Of a stretch of DNA of 37,275 nucleotides, positions 17,174-25,315 are shown one piece after another. The position numbers and the translations under genes were made by a program. A model generated the notes under the pieces. It had not been told where the DNA came from. It worked only from the letters and a program-made list of their open reading frames with translations, and did not search any database. Location: assembly GCA_949297365.1 (NCBI GenBank), contig CASFSL010000043.1, positions 1 to 37,275 of the forward strand, read 5' to 3'. Source of the stretch: an uncultured Bacteroidales bacterium. GTDB lineage: Bacteria > Bacteroidota > Bacteroidia > Bacteroidales > UBA932. The first letter of the stretch is position 1; every line of letters starts with the position of its first letter.

Positions 17174-18517
17174 ATGGACAGAATATCGCGAAGAGGATTT
17201 TTGAAAATCACCGGAATAGCCGGTGCGGCGACAGTTCTGGCATCCGGATGCGGACGCAGGAATGACGAAGCCACCGCAGAAGTACCTGAAGGGCAGATGA
17301 CATACCGCAATCTCAACGGGGACCGGATCTCCCTGCTCGGTTACGGATGCATGAGATGGCCGCAGAAGGCGGCTGCCGAAGGACAGGAGAGCGAGATTGA
17401 CCAGGAGACGGTCAACGCCTTGGTGGACTACGCCATAGAGCACGGCATCAACTACTTCGACACCGCGCCCACCTATCTTCGCGGATTCTCCGAAGACGCC
17501 ACGGGCATAGCTCTCAAGCGATACCCGAGAGATTCATATTACATCGCCACGAAGCTGTCCAACTTCGGTGATTCCAGCCGCGAGGGCTCGATGGCCATGT
17601 ACCGCCAGTCATTCATCGACCTTCAGACCGACTACATCGACTATTATCTGCTGCACTCCATCGGACGCAGCATGGAGGATTTTCAGAAGAGGTATATCGA
17701 CAACGGTATGCTGGACTTTCTGATAGAAGAACGCAAGGCCGGACGCATCCGTCACCTGGGATGGTCCTTCCACGGCATCCAGGAAGTATTTGACTACGTG
17801 CTGTCCATGCATGACAGGATTCACTGGGACTTCGTACAGATACAGCTCAACTACCTGGACTGGGGCCATGCCACACCGGGAAACGTCAATGCCGAATATC
17901 TGTACGGCGAGCTCACCAAGAGAGGCATACCGGCCATAATCATGGAACCGCTGCTGGGAGGCCGCCTGTCCAACGTCCCGGACCGTATTGCCGCCAGGCT
18001 CAAGGAGCAGGACCCCGAGAGCAGCGTGGCCTCCTGGGCATTCCGCTTCGCCGGTTCTCCCGAAGGCGTGCTGTGCGTGCTCAGCGGCATGACCTACATG
18101 GAGCATCTGCAGGACAACATCCGCACCTACTCCCCTCTCAGACCGCTTACCGACGAGGACCTGGACTTTCTGGAGGAAACGGCAAGACAGATGCACGAAT
18201 ATCCTACCATTCCCTGCAACGACTGCAAGTACTGTATGCCATGCCCCTATGGCATCGACATACCCGCCATCCTGCTGCACTACAACAAATGCGTCAATGA
18301 GGGCAACCTATCCGTCAGCAGCATGGACGAGAGCTACCGCGAAGCCCGCAGAGCCTTCCTGATAGGCTATGACAGGAGCGTACCGAAGCTTCGCCAGGCC
18401 AGCCACTGCATAGGCTGCGGCCAGTGCGTTCCCCACTGTCCTCAGTCAATCAAGATACCTCAGGAACTGCACCGCATCGACCGCTACGTCGAGAAACTCA
18501 AACAGGGCACCCTCTAG
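17174..18517 (+). CDS. Tat-exported aldo/keto reductase with C-terminal [4Fe-4S] cluster domain
   Basis: A 447-aa protein with an aldo/keto reductase barrel (LLGYGCMRWPQ near the start, INYFDTAPTY with the Asp and Tyr of the active site, and YIATKLS with the Lys) and a C-terminal ferredoxin-like part. The latter has CNDCKYCMPCPYGIDIP (about residue 347) and CIGCGQCVPHCP (about 411), eight cysteines able to hold two clusters. The start at 17174 is chosen because it begins with a twin-arginine signal: RISRRGFLKITGIAG, then LASGC, so the mature form may also be a lipoprotein. It is thus a folded, cofactor-bearing cargo for the Tat machinery encoded at 7724-8815. Substrate unknown. It is divergent from the choloylglycine-hydrolase-family gene and convergent with the GH92 gene. 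Confidence 0.88.
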   Translation: MDRISRRGFLKITGIAGAATVLASGCGRRNDEATAEVPEGQMTYRNLNGDRISLLGYGCMRWPQKAAAEGQESEIDQETVNALVDYAIEHGINYFDTAPTYLRGFSEDATGIALKRYPRDSYYIATKLSNFGDSSREGSMAMYRQSFIDLQTDYIDYYLLHSIGRSMEDFQKRYIDNGMLDFLIEERKAGRIRHLGWSFHGIQEVFDYVLSMHDRIHWDFVQIQLNYLDWGHATPGNVNAEYLYGELTKRGIPAIIMEPLLGGRLSNVPDRIAARLKEQDPESSVASWAFRFAGSPEGVLCVLSGMTYMEHLQDNIRTYSPLRPLTDEDLDFLEETARQMHEYPTIPCNDCKYCMPCPYGIDIPAILLHYNKCVNEGNLSVSSMDESYREARRAFLIGYDRSVPKLRQASHCIGCGQCVPHCPQSIKIPQELHRIDRYVEKLKQGTL

Positions 18518-18529
18518 AGGACACCCTGT
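18502..18529. terminator. Dyad at convergent gene ends (possible bidirectional terminator)
   Basis: ACAGGG (18502-18507) pairs with CCCTGT (18524-18529), enclosing the perfect palindrome CCTCTAGAGG (18511-18520) that contains the TAG stop of the aldo/keto reductase. It lies between convergent genes and is followed on the plus strand by a moderately T-rich stretch. The weak U-tract makes this a tentative call. Confidence 0.45.
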
Positions 18530-18551
18530 CTGTTCTTCGCCACAAAGTGAG

Positions 18552-21482
18552 CTAGTCAACCCAGATCTCGTCGATGAAGATGAAGCCCTCGCCACCGTGG
18601 CCCAGATGCCAGTAGGGAATAGTTCCGAAATTCTTGGCGAAGACCCTTACATACCTGGCCTTCACCGGCCTGTCCAGTCTCAATATGAAGTCTTTCGTCT
18701 GGATCGTGTAGTCCTGCTCATCCACAGTATTGTCCACCCTGCCGACCACGGTGAAATTCTGACCGTCGTCCGAAACCGCGTATTCCACGTACTTGGGCAT
18801 CCATATCCAGGAGCGGACATCCTGACAGTAGCCGGAGCCGAGCAAAGACACGCTCCTTTCCTTGCGCAGATCCACCACAGCTGTAAAATCCGTGTCCTGA
18901 TAGCCCTGCCATCCTCCGGTCTTCCAGTTCACGCTGCCCCTAAGGCCATCTATCAGACCACGGGGACCACGGGCATTGTACTGGGGATTGTACACATTGT
19001 CCGTATAGATGTCCATATCGTCCTTCATCTTGTGGAACACAGCCGATATCTCGGGACTCTTCTCCCCTGATGGAGACTGCGAGTAGATGCTGATGCGGGT
19101 TGTCCTGTCGATGGTCACCGGCCCGTCATATTTGCGGTAGCCTCTGTTACCGACCTTGACAAACACCGTATTGGCCGGATCACCGCTGTTCACCCCGACC
19201 GTCAAGGTGTCCTCGAAGATATCCGACGGAGCCTCGAACCACGGATTGCGGACAAAGCCTCTGTAACCTTCGGAGACGGGCCGGTCCTCCGCCGCCGAGC
19301 CGAAAGCCATATCCGGCTGCCGGGCCAGAGTGAAATCCAGTTCCCCGCCGGCGATCACATCGCTGAAGCGGATGTAACTTCTGGTGTAGTCCTCTCCGTT
19401 CAGACGAGCGGAGGTGATATACCGGTTCCTGTCTATTTTCCCTTTGCACCCGGACTTGATGACGAACTGCCTTCCGTTCTCCAGATTGATCCTGATGTTC
19501 TTGAACACGGGAGCGCTGAACACGTAGATGTCGCTTCCGGGCGTCACTGGATAAAGACCTATAGCACTCATGACATACCAGGCGGACATCTGACCGCAGT
19601 CATCATTGCCGCACAGGCCGTCGGGTCGTGACGAATACAGATTGTCGAGGATGTAACGCACTTTCTCATATGTCTTCCACGGCTTGCCCACGTATGCGTA
19701 AAGATAGGCCGTCTGATGGCTGGGCTCGTTGCCGTGTGCGTACTGTCCCACCAGCCCGGTGATATCCACCTGCTTGCGGCCCTTGGTGTCGGAGCTGGCC
19801 GAGAAGAGCGAGTCCAGCATGGCGTCGAAGCCCTCATCTCCGCCCAGCAAAGCGACATGTCCGTTGATGTCATGGGGTGCGAAGAAGCTGTACTGCCACG
19901 AATTGGCCTCGGTATAGTGGTTGTTGACCTCGCGGGGCTCGAAAGGAGTCAGCCACGCACCGTTCAGCACCGGTCTCATCAACCTGGTCTCAGGATCCAG
20001 CACATTGACGTAGCTGGCCGAGTAACGCATGTACCGGTCCCTGATATCCGCGTATTCAGCGTCCCCTGTCTTTTCGTAAAGGAAACCGGCCACCTGGGCG
20101 ATGCACCAGTCATCATAGGCATATTCGAGGGTCTTGGACACCGACTCGTGCTCCTCCTCTGCCGGCACCACATTGCGCATACGGTAGTGCAGGATGCCGA
20201 ACTCGTCCTTGTTGGAGGACTCCACCATAGCGTCCAGAAGTTCCCCGGCATCCTCCACGTCTATACCCTTGGCTATCGCATCGGCAATCACGGGCACCGA
20301 GTTGTATCCGATCATGCAGTTGGTCTCCCAGCCTGCCAGTTCCCATACCGGCAGCTTGCCGCCCTCGCGGTATATGGTCAGGAACGACTTGAGGAAATCC
20401 TCCGTCCTGTTCCTCTCTATCAGAGCGAACATCGGATGCAGGGTCCGGAAGGTATCCCAGAGCGAGAACACGGTATAGCGGTCAAATCCCTCCGCCTTGT
20501 GTATCTGCCTGTCCATCCCCCTGTACTCTCCGTTGACATCACTGAACAGATTAGGAGCTATGGCCGTATGATACATTGCTGTATAGAAGGTCCGCAGCCT
20601 CTCGCGGCTCTCCCCGCCCCCGCGCACGTCTATCTTGGAAAGGTAGGCTTCCCAGAGATCCTGCGTAGAGGCCAGCAGCGCGTCAAAGTCGAAACTGCCC
20701 TCAGGCACGTCGGACTGAAGGTTGAGCCGCGCATTATCGGAAGACACCGAGGAGATACCCACCTTGGCCAGCACCTGGCGCGTACCCTCCGCAAATGTCA
20801 CCAGCGCACCGTTTTTTCCAAACGGACGGTAATCAGCCATCGGCTCTGAAAACTCTATGTAAAAATGCACCATCTGGTCCTCCGACCATGACTTTGACCG
20901 CCGGAAACCGGTCAGTGCGTTGTCAGATACCTTTTCTATATCAGAGTCCAGAAGGACATCCCTGTGCTCCAGGTCAATGATTATCATCGGCTGCTCTCCG
21001 CCAAGACTTTCGTAGGTGTATCTGTGCATTCCGGAACGCGGCCCTGCTGTCAGTTCGGCCAGTACATCCCAACGGTCCAGGTTGACGGCATAGTAACCGG
21101 CCGCCGCTTTCTCATTGTCATGGGAGAAATGCGACTGGTACAGTTCCCTGTTCAGCGTGTCCGCGTCATAGGAGGTGACAGGCATCAGGAGCACGTCCCC
21201 GTAATCCAGCACTCCGGTTCCGCTCAGGTGCGTGTGGCTGAAGCCGATGATGGTGTCGTCGGAATAATGATAGCCGGAGCAGCCCTCCCAGGTGTCCATC
21301 CTGGTATCGGGGCTGAGCTGCACCATGCCGAAAGGAGCCGTGGCTCCGGGAAAAGTATGGCCGGTAAAATCCGTTCCGACCATCGGATCAACGTAATCCA
21401 CAAGCCGCTGCTCTGTCCGGCTGCATGAGACGGCCATCACCGCAACTGTCATAAGTACTAGGTTCAGGTAAAATTTTTTCAT
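18552..21482 (-). CDS. GH92 family alpha-mannosidase lipoprotein with C-terminal carbohydrate-binding-like domains
   Basis: Predicted surface or periplasmic exo-alpha-mannosidase acting on mannose-rich glycans. Start 21482 gives MKKFYLNLVLM and a lipobox AVSC; the frame runs 19 codons further upstream without a plausible signal. GH92 features: VDYVDPMVGTDFTGHTFPGATAPFGMVQLSPDTR at the N-terminus (PGA.APFGM), SLWDTFRTLHP, GNEPSHQTAYLY (the Glu of GNEP is the likely acid) and GNDDCGQMSAWYVMSAIGLYP. After about residue 720 the 976-aa protein has extra domains: a chitobiase/FN3-like strand set (GPVTIDRTTRISIYS) and an F5/8 type C-like beta sandwich (YVEYAVSDDGQNF, then VKARYVRVFAKN) that may bind glycans. 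No SusC/SusD pair is next to it, so it is a solitary glycosidase here. Confidence 0.92.
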   Translation of the reverse strand: MKKFYLNLVLMTVAVMAVSCSRTEQRLVDYVDPMVGTDFTGHTFPGATAPFGMVQLSPDTRMDTWEGCSGYHYSDDTIIGFSHTHLSGTGVLDYGDVLLMPVTSYDADTLNRELYQSHFSHDNEKAAAGYYAVNLDRWDVLAELTAGPRSGMHRYTYESLGGEQPMIIIDLEHRDVLLDSDIEKVSDNALTGFRRSKSWSEDQMVHFYIEFSEPMADYRPFGKNGALVTFAEGTRQVLAKVGISSVSSDNARLNLQSDVPEGSFDFDALLASTQDLWEAYLSKIDVRGGGESRERLRTFYTAMYHTAIAPNLFSDVNGEYRGMDRQIHKAEGFDRYTVFSLWDTFRTLHPMFALIERNRTEDFLKSFLTIYREGGKLPVWELAGWETNCMIGYNSVPVIADAIAKGIDVEDAGELLDAMVESSNKDEFGILHYRMRNVVPAEEEHESVSKTLEYAYDDWCIAQVAGFLYEKTGDAEYADIRDRYMRYSASYVNVLDPETRLMRPVLNGAWLTPFEPREVNNHYTEANSWQYSFFAPHDINGHVALLGGDEGFDAMLDSLFSASSDTKGRKQVDITGLVGQYAHGNEPSHQTAYLYAYVGKPWKTYEKVRYILDNLYSSRPDGLCGNDDCGQMSAWYVMSAIGLYPVTPGSDIYVFSAPVFKNIRINLENGRQFVIKSGCKGKIDRNRYITSARLNGEDYTRSYIRFSDVIAGGELDFTLARQPDMAFGSAAEDRPVSEGYRGFVRNPWFEAPSDIFEDTLTVGVNSGDPANTVFVKVGNRGYRKYDGPVTIDRTTRISIYSQSPSGEKSPEISAVFHKMKDDMDIYTDNVYNPQYNARGPRGLIDGLRGSVNWKTGGWQGYQDTDFTAVVDLRKERSVSLLGSGYCQDVRSWIWMPKYVEYAVSDDGQNFTVVGRVDNTVDEQDYTIQTKDFILRLDRPVKARYVRVFAKNFGTIPYWHLGHGGEGFIFIDEIWVD

Positions 21483-21499
21483 TAATTTTTTAAATTTAT

Positions 21500-21530
21500 T
21501 TTGGTATTTGAAACAATTCTTATACATTTG
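21500..21530 (+). promoter_or_regulatory. Promoter of tRNA-Lys
   Basis: TTTG (21500-21503), 19 bp, TACATTTG (21523-21530): an ideal Bacteroidota promoter. The mature tRNA begins 17 bp downstream. Confidence 0.75.
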
Positions 21531-21547
21531 CAGTCCCAAAACGGAAC

Positions 21548-21620
21548 GCTTCCTTAGCTCAGTTGGTAGAGCACGACACTCTTAATGTTGGGGTCCAGGG
21601 TTCGAGCCCCTGAGGGAGCA
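21548..21620 (+). tRNA. tRNA-Lys (anticodon CTT)
   Basis: A 73-nt cloverleaf. Acceptor GCTTCCT pairs with AGGGAGC (one T-G wobble), followed by discriminator A. D arm contains AGCTCAGTTGGTAGAGC. Anticodon stem CGACA/TGTTG encloses the loop CTCTTAA with anticodon CTT (reads AAG, Lys). T arm is CAGGG-TTCGAGC-CCCTG. The 3' CCA is not fully encoded (CCG follows). It is a stand-alone unit with its own promoter and terminator. Confidence 0.97.
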
Positions 21621-21625
21621 CCGAG

Positions 21626-21652
21626 AGCCACTGATTTTTCAGTGGCTTTTTT
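21626..21652 (+). terminator. Rho-independent terminator of tRNA-Lys
   Basis: AGCCACTG (21626-21633) pairs perfectly with CAGTGGCT (21640-21647) across a six-base A/T loop, followed by TTTTT. It begins six bases after the tRNA. Confidence 0.92.
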
Positions 21653-21840
21653 CGTATTTGTACTATTTGTTGTGTTGATTCTGCCATCTTTTCTCTGTAT
21701 TATTGTATTATATTGCATTGCAAATTTAAGCAATTTGGTCCATTCTGACAACAGGCTACCTTTTCATTCTTTAACTACATATAGATTACTGATATCCAAT
21801 ATTGAAAACATATTAGTTTCAAACAGTAACTTTTTTGTTT
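21653..21840. other. AT-rich spacer between tRNA unit and SDR gene
   Basis: About 190 bases of AT-rich sequence. I see no gene, no duplicate of the tRNA 3' end and no integrase remnant. Confidence 0.6.
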
Positions 21841-22656
21841 TCACACTGAGTAGAACCAAGCGAGAAGTTTTTGGGTGAGTCTGCCGGGCAGTATCCGGGA
21901 GACACGCGCGAACATGGTCTGAAGGAGGCTGCCTGTCAGGGTGCGGAACCCGGGCCTGCGCTTTTCTACCAGACGGCAGATGACGCGGCCTAGTTTCTCA
22001 GGACTGGAGCCGTGGGTCTCGTCTTTCTCGACACCGGCCAGCGTGCGTCTGAACGAGCCGGCATAGTCCGGATGGCTGAGCGTAGCCTCCGATACTCTGC
22101 GCGAGGAGGTGAAGCCCGTCCTGAAATCCCCAGGCTCAACCACGCACACGTCTATACCGAATCTGCGCACCTCCACCGCCAGGGCCTGACTGTACCCTTC
22201 TATGGCAAACTTCGAGGCGGAGTAGAATCCCTGATACGGCACCGCCACGACTCCTGCAATGGAACTGATGTTGATGATGCGTCCCCTGCCGCGTCTCCTC
22301 ATGTGCGGCAGCACAGCCGAGCATACATTTGTCATTCCCATGAAATTGGTTTCCATCTGCCAGCGTTTCTCATCCATGGAGGCAAGTTCCAAAGCACCTC
22401 CGATACCGGCCCCTGCATTGTTGATCAGCACGTCTATCCGTCCTGCCATCTGCATTACAGCATCCACTGCCCTGCGCACTGACTCCACATCCGTCACATC
22501 CATACGCAGCATCCATACTCCGTCTTCCCGCAATCCCTCACACACCGTCCGACCAGTCCCGAAGACTTTGTGCCCGCTGGCCGCCAGCATGGAAGACGCC
22601 GTTTTTCCGAATCCGGATGTTGCCCCTGTCAACAGTATCACTTTAGACACTTTCAC
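21841..22656 (-). CDS. Short-chain dehydrogenase/reductase
   Basis: A 271-aa classical SDR. The cofactor loop GATSGFGKTAS (TGxxxGxG), INNAGAGIG, the catalytic Ser in INISSIAG and the YxxxK in YSASKFA are all in order. The pattern VVEPGDFRTGF after the active site fits the retinol-dehydrogenase-like classical group. The only usable in-frame start is GTG at 22656 (a TAA lies two codons upstream), or the GTG two codons later; no ATG is available. Substrate unknown. It stands alone, transcribed away from the HdeD gene. Confidence 0.9.
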   Translation of the reverse strand: MKVSKVILLTGATSGFGKTASSMLAASGHKVFGTGRTVCEGLREDGVWMLRMDVTDVESVRRAVDAVMQMAGRIDVLINNAGAGIGGALELASMDEKRWQMETNFMGMTNVCSAVLPHMRRRGRGRIINISSIAGVVAVPYQGFYSASKFAIEGYSQALAVEVRRFGIDVCVVEPGDFRTGFTSSRRVSEATLSHPDYAGSFRRTLAGVEKDETHGSSPEKLGRVICRLVEKRRPGFRTLTGSLLQTMFARVSRILPGRLTQKLLAWFYSV

Positions 22657-22677
22657 TTCTTATTTGCATTTATCTGC

Positions 22678-22685
22678 CAAAAATA
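22678..22685 (-). promoter_or_regulatory. -7 promoter box for SDR gene
   Basis: Minus-strand TATTTTTG fits TAnnTTTG, 22 bp before the GTG start. The -33 element is not evident. Confidence 0.4.
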
Positions 22686-22792
22686 CAAAAAGTCAGCACA
22701 TTCATGACATTTTTTCCGAAAATAGGCTCCAGTACCGCCAATTGCACACAAATTGCTGATGACATATTATAAACCAATTAAATTATTTTAAT

Positions 22793-23398
22793 ATGAACAA
22801 TTTATTTGACAAAGTAGCTGAAAGGGCCGGAAAGACTATCCGGCACTGGTGGCTGTACCTGCTCACAGGCATCCTGTCCATAGCAGCAGGTATCATAGTA
22901 TTCTGCAATCCATTGGAGAGTTATCTGACTTTAAGTCTCATGTTCGGAGTTCTGATGCTTATCAGCGGTATCGTAGAGCTTGTTGTCAGTTCTACCAGCC
23001 GTAACTATTTCACTACAAGAGGATACAGCATAGTCAACGGTATCCTGAACCTGATACTGGGTATCTTCCTGTGCTGCTATCCGAGAGTCACCCTCGTCGC
23101 ACTGCCGGTAATACTCGGTATATGGATGATGTTCAACAGCTTCACAATCATTGGCCTCGGCAGCGACATGGATTCGTTCCGCATAAAGGGTGCCGGCTGG
23201 GTCATTGCCTGCGGAGTCATTCTACTGCTCCTGTCACTGGGCATCACGCTATATCCTCTGACTATAGGCACAACAGCCGTAATCATACTCACCGGCTCGA
23301 TACTGGTGGTCTTCGGAGCCGTGATTATCGCTGTCAGTCTGCGCCTGAGACGTATCCACGAGCATTTCCGTTTCCACGACGCCGAAGTCATCAAATAA
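22793..23398 (+). CDS. HdeD-like (DUF308) membrane protein
   Basis: A 201-aa inner-membrane protein with six predicted helices arranged as three similar hairpins, the usual DUF308/HdeD layout: WWLYLLTGILSIAAGIIVF, LTLSLMFGVLMLISGIVEL, YSIVNGILNLILGIFLC, and so on, ending in a basic tail (LRLRRIHEHFRF). In E. coli HdeD contributes to acid resistance at high cell density; that role is not established in Bacteroidota. I could not find a convincing promoter in its AT-rich upstream region. Confidence 0.85.
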   Translation: MNNLFDKVAERAGKTIRHWWLYLLTGILSIAAGIIVFCNPLESYLTLSLMFGVLMLISGIVELVVSSTSRNYFTTRGYSIVNGILNLILGIFLCCYPRVTLVALPVILGIWMMFNSFTIIGLGSDMDSFRIKGAGWVIACGVILLLLSLGITLYPLTIGTTAVIILTGSILVVFGAVIIAVSLRLRRIHEHFRFHDAEVIK

Positions 23399-23412
23399 AA
23401 GCCGCAGTTTAT

Positions 23413-23444
23413 TTTGCTTTTCGGTAGAAAGTTCTTTAACTTTA
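23413..23444 (+). promoter_or_regulatory. Possible promoter of small membrane protein
   Basis: TTTG (23413-23416), 20 bp, then TAACTTTA (23437-23444), one mismatch from TAnnTTTG; the ATG at 23471 is 26 bp downstream. Confidence 0.45.
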
Positions 23445-23470
23445 CATCGAAACAAAAACACACTGCCATT

Positions 23471-23686
23471 ATGAGAAAGCCTAAGACTCAATCCACCATG
23501 CGCCCGGCCGCGTTACTGCTGTTCCTGACGATGTGCTTCATCTATCTGTACGTGCTTGTCGGGCTTCCGATGAAAGGCTCAATACCGCTGCCGTTCATTG
23601 TCGTGGGTATGATAAGCTGTGTCATCCTTATGTTCAAGGACACTGTCAGACTCAGACAGGCAACTGACAAAGACCGCAGCAACTGA
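23471..23686 (+). CDS. Small two-helix membrane protein of unknown function
   Basis: A 71-aa protein I do not recognise. The start at 23471 (MRKPKTQSTMRPAALL) follows a promoter-like element; the frame is open 19 codons further upstream, but that part overlaps the promoter. It has two hydrophobic segments (about 12-30, ALLLFLTMCFIYLYVLV, and 39-54, PFIVVGMISCVILMF), a short turn with PMKGSIPLP and a charged C-terminus (DTVRLRQATDKDRSN). It lies 72 bp after the hdeD-like gene and ends just before a strong terminator. Confidence 0.65.
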   Translation: MRKPKTQSTMRPAALLLFLTMCFIYLYVLVGLPMKGSIPLPFIVVGMISCVILMFKDTVRLRQATDKDRSN

Positions 23687-23690
23687 CAGC

Positions 23691-23729
23691 AAATTACCCC
23701 TTGCCGGTTTCCGACAAGGGGTAATTTTT
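23691..23729. terminator. Strong hairpin terminator between convergent genes
   Basis: AAATTACCCCTTG (23691-23703) pairs perfectly over 13 bp with CAAGGGGTAATTT (23715-23727), with further CGG/CCG pairing inside the loop, and T residues follow on the plus strand. It ends the HdeD/small-protein unit and can also serve the convergent M81 peptidase gene. Confidence 0.9.
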
Positions 23730-23758
23730 ATACTTTAATATACTTTAATCCTTCGGCG

Positions 23759-25294
23759 TTACATGTAGACGACCTCGAAGTCGGGATCCGGCATGTCAGG
23801 ATCGAGCGGGAAAATGGGACGCTGGAGATGCTGATAAGGCAGCTGGAGCAGGTCCTGATCCACACCTCCGCGTGTCTGGGCCATCATCCAGTCTCCGCTC
23901 AGACTGATGTCATAGAGTTCCTCGGTCAGATAACCCAACTTGTTGACGATGATGTCCACCTGATAGGGATCAATGCCCAGGGCCTCATAGTCGGCCTTGT
24001 AATGATAGGGGCTTCTCTCCTCTCCCACCACCACGAGCATCGAGCCAACCTTCACCACTACCTGGTCGTTGGTCTCGCGGTCGAGAATCTTGACTACAGT
24101 ACCGTCCAGCATTACCGGAGGAGCATAGCGGTTGTCCACAGCGGCTCCCACCTTGCAGCGGACATGGCCGCCCTCACCGACTTCCTTAGCCTGAGCCACC
24201 ATCTCGGGACCGGGTATAGCGGAATACACTAAAGTCTTGCCGCCCTCCTTCTTGAACTCGGGACGATCAAGCAGTTTCTGCAGAGTCCAGGTCACGTCAC
24301 CAGCACCGCCGGCAGTAGGATTGTCTCCCATATCGCTGATGAAATAAGGCTTCTTATCGCTCTTGATGGCCTTCTCCAGAACCTCTTCCAATGAGGCCGT
24401 AGGAGCCACGAACTCGAAATCGTTCCGTACTGACCAGAAATGTTCGGCCAGCTGACGGGCTCCGTCCGTAACCTGCGCGCTGTCGTCACCGGTCACAACC
24501 ACCACACCGTGGTTGCGCGGCTCGTCAGCCCATGGATAGGACATCCAGATAGCTGCATCGATTACTCCATCCTGAGCCTCGATAGGCTCGATAGCGGCAT
24601 ACAGGGACTTGCCTGGCTCCACACGGGTAGATGTCTTCTCCCCTGGCAGCAGGATAGGCACCTTTACCCAAGCCTTATAGGCAGGCTTACCCTTACCGCT
24701 CTCCAGACGGTCCAGCAGATTGACAATGGCTCTCTCACGCGAGATGTACCTGTCAGTGTGCGGGGCCATACGGTACGATGTTATCAGGTCCACGCCCTTA
24801 GCCAGTGTCGGGGAGACACAGCCGTGAGGGTCCATGGAAGCTGAGATCAGCACATCAGGTCCCACTACCTCACGGATCCTGGTGATATAATCACCCTCAG
24901 GATCCTCAAGTCCTTCCACACTCATCGCACCGTGAATGTCCAGGAAAATACCGTCATAGGGCATTCCTTCCTTCAGCATACGAAGCGAACGGTTCACCAG
25001 TGTGTCGTAACAGTCACGGGTTACCATTCCGCCTGGAGTTGCCCAGGCCATGATTGTAGGCACCCAATCAGCCCTGCTCAAAAGAGCCTCATTGTCCTGG
25101 AAAAACGGATAGGACTCTATGATGTCCTGCCCGTACAATATAGGCTCGAACATATCAAGTGTGGTTCTGGCCGGAGAAAAGGTACTGCACTCAATACCGA
25201 TTCCGACAATGGCTACACGAGGCTTTTTGTCCGCACAGCCTAAGACTGCTGCCAGCAATACGGCGGCAAGCATTACTTTGGATAAATATTTCAT
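23759..25294 (-). CDS. M81 family (MlrC-like) metallopeptidase lipoprotein
   Basis: A 511-aa exported lipoprotein (signal MKYLSKVMLAAVLLAAVLGC). It matches the M81/MlrC family of zinc-dependent hydrolases, first known from microcystin breakdown: GIGIECSTFSP at the N-terminus, the metal-site motifs FLDIHGAM and SMDPHGCVSP, YRMAPHTD, and in the C-terminal MlrC half SDMGDNPTAGGAGD. Natural substrates in gut or anaerobic Bacteroidota are unknown; small peptides or D-amino-acid-containing or cyclic compounds are possible. It starts 21 bp after folD ends and so is probably the last gene of ffh-folD-M81. Lipidation suggests action at the cell envelope. Confidence 0.85.
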   Translation of the reverse strand: MKYLSKVMLAAVLLAAVLGCADKKPRVAIVGIGIECSTFSPARTTLDMFEPILYGQDIIESYPFFQDNEALLSRADWVPTIMAWATPGGMVTRDCYDTLVNRSLRMLKEGMPYDGIFLDIHGAMSVEGLEDPEGDYITRIREVVGPDVLISASMDPHGCVSPTLAKGVDLITSYRMAPHTDRYISRERAIVNLLDRLESGKGKPAYKAWVKVPILLPGEKTSTRVEPGKSLYAAIEPIEAQDGVIDAAIWMSYPWADEPRNHGVVVVTGDDSAQVTDGARQLAEHFWSVRNDFEFVAPTASLEEVLEKAIKSDKKPYFISDMGDNPTAGGAGDVTWTLQKLLDRPEFKKEGGKTLVYSAIPGPEMVAQAKEVGEGGHVRCKVGAAVDNRYAPPVMLDGTVVKILDRETNDQVVVKVGSMLVVVGEERSPYHYKADYEALGIDPYQVDIIVNKLGYLTEELYDISLSGDWMMAQTRGGVDQDLLQLPYQHLQRPIFPLDPDMPDPDFEVVYM

Positions 25295-25315
25295 GATTCT
25301 GATGTTAATATCCGG

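Noticed and set aside
19716-20849. 377-codon plus-strand open frame opposite the GH92 gene
   Set aside because: Antisense shadow; composition rich in His, Gln and Gly as typical of reversed coding strands, no motif.
21554-21751. Minus-strand 65-codon open frame across tRNA-Lys
   Set aside because: It reads through the tRNA and its terminator; this kind of frame is a common mis-annotation next to tRNA genes.
21548-21840. tRNA-Lys as attachment site of an integrated element
   Set aside because: No integrase gene and no repeat of the tRNA 3' end downstream.
23728-23751. Short direct repeat of TATACTTTAA after the terminator
   Set aside because: Two short AT-rich copies; likely chance or slippage without a function I can support.
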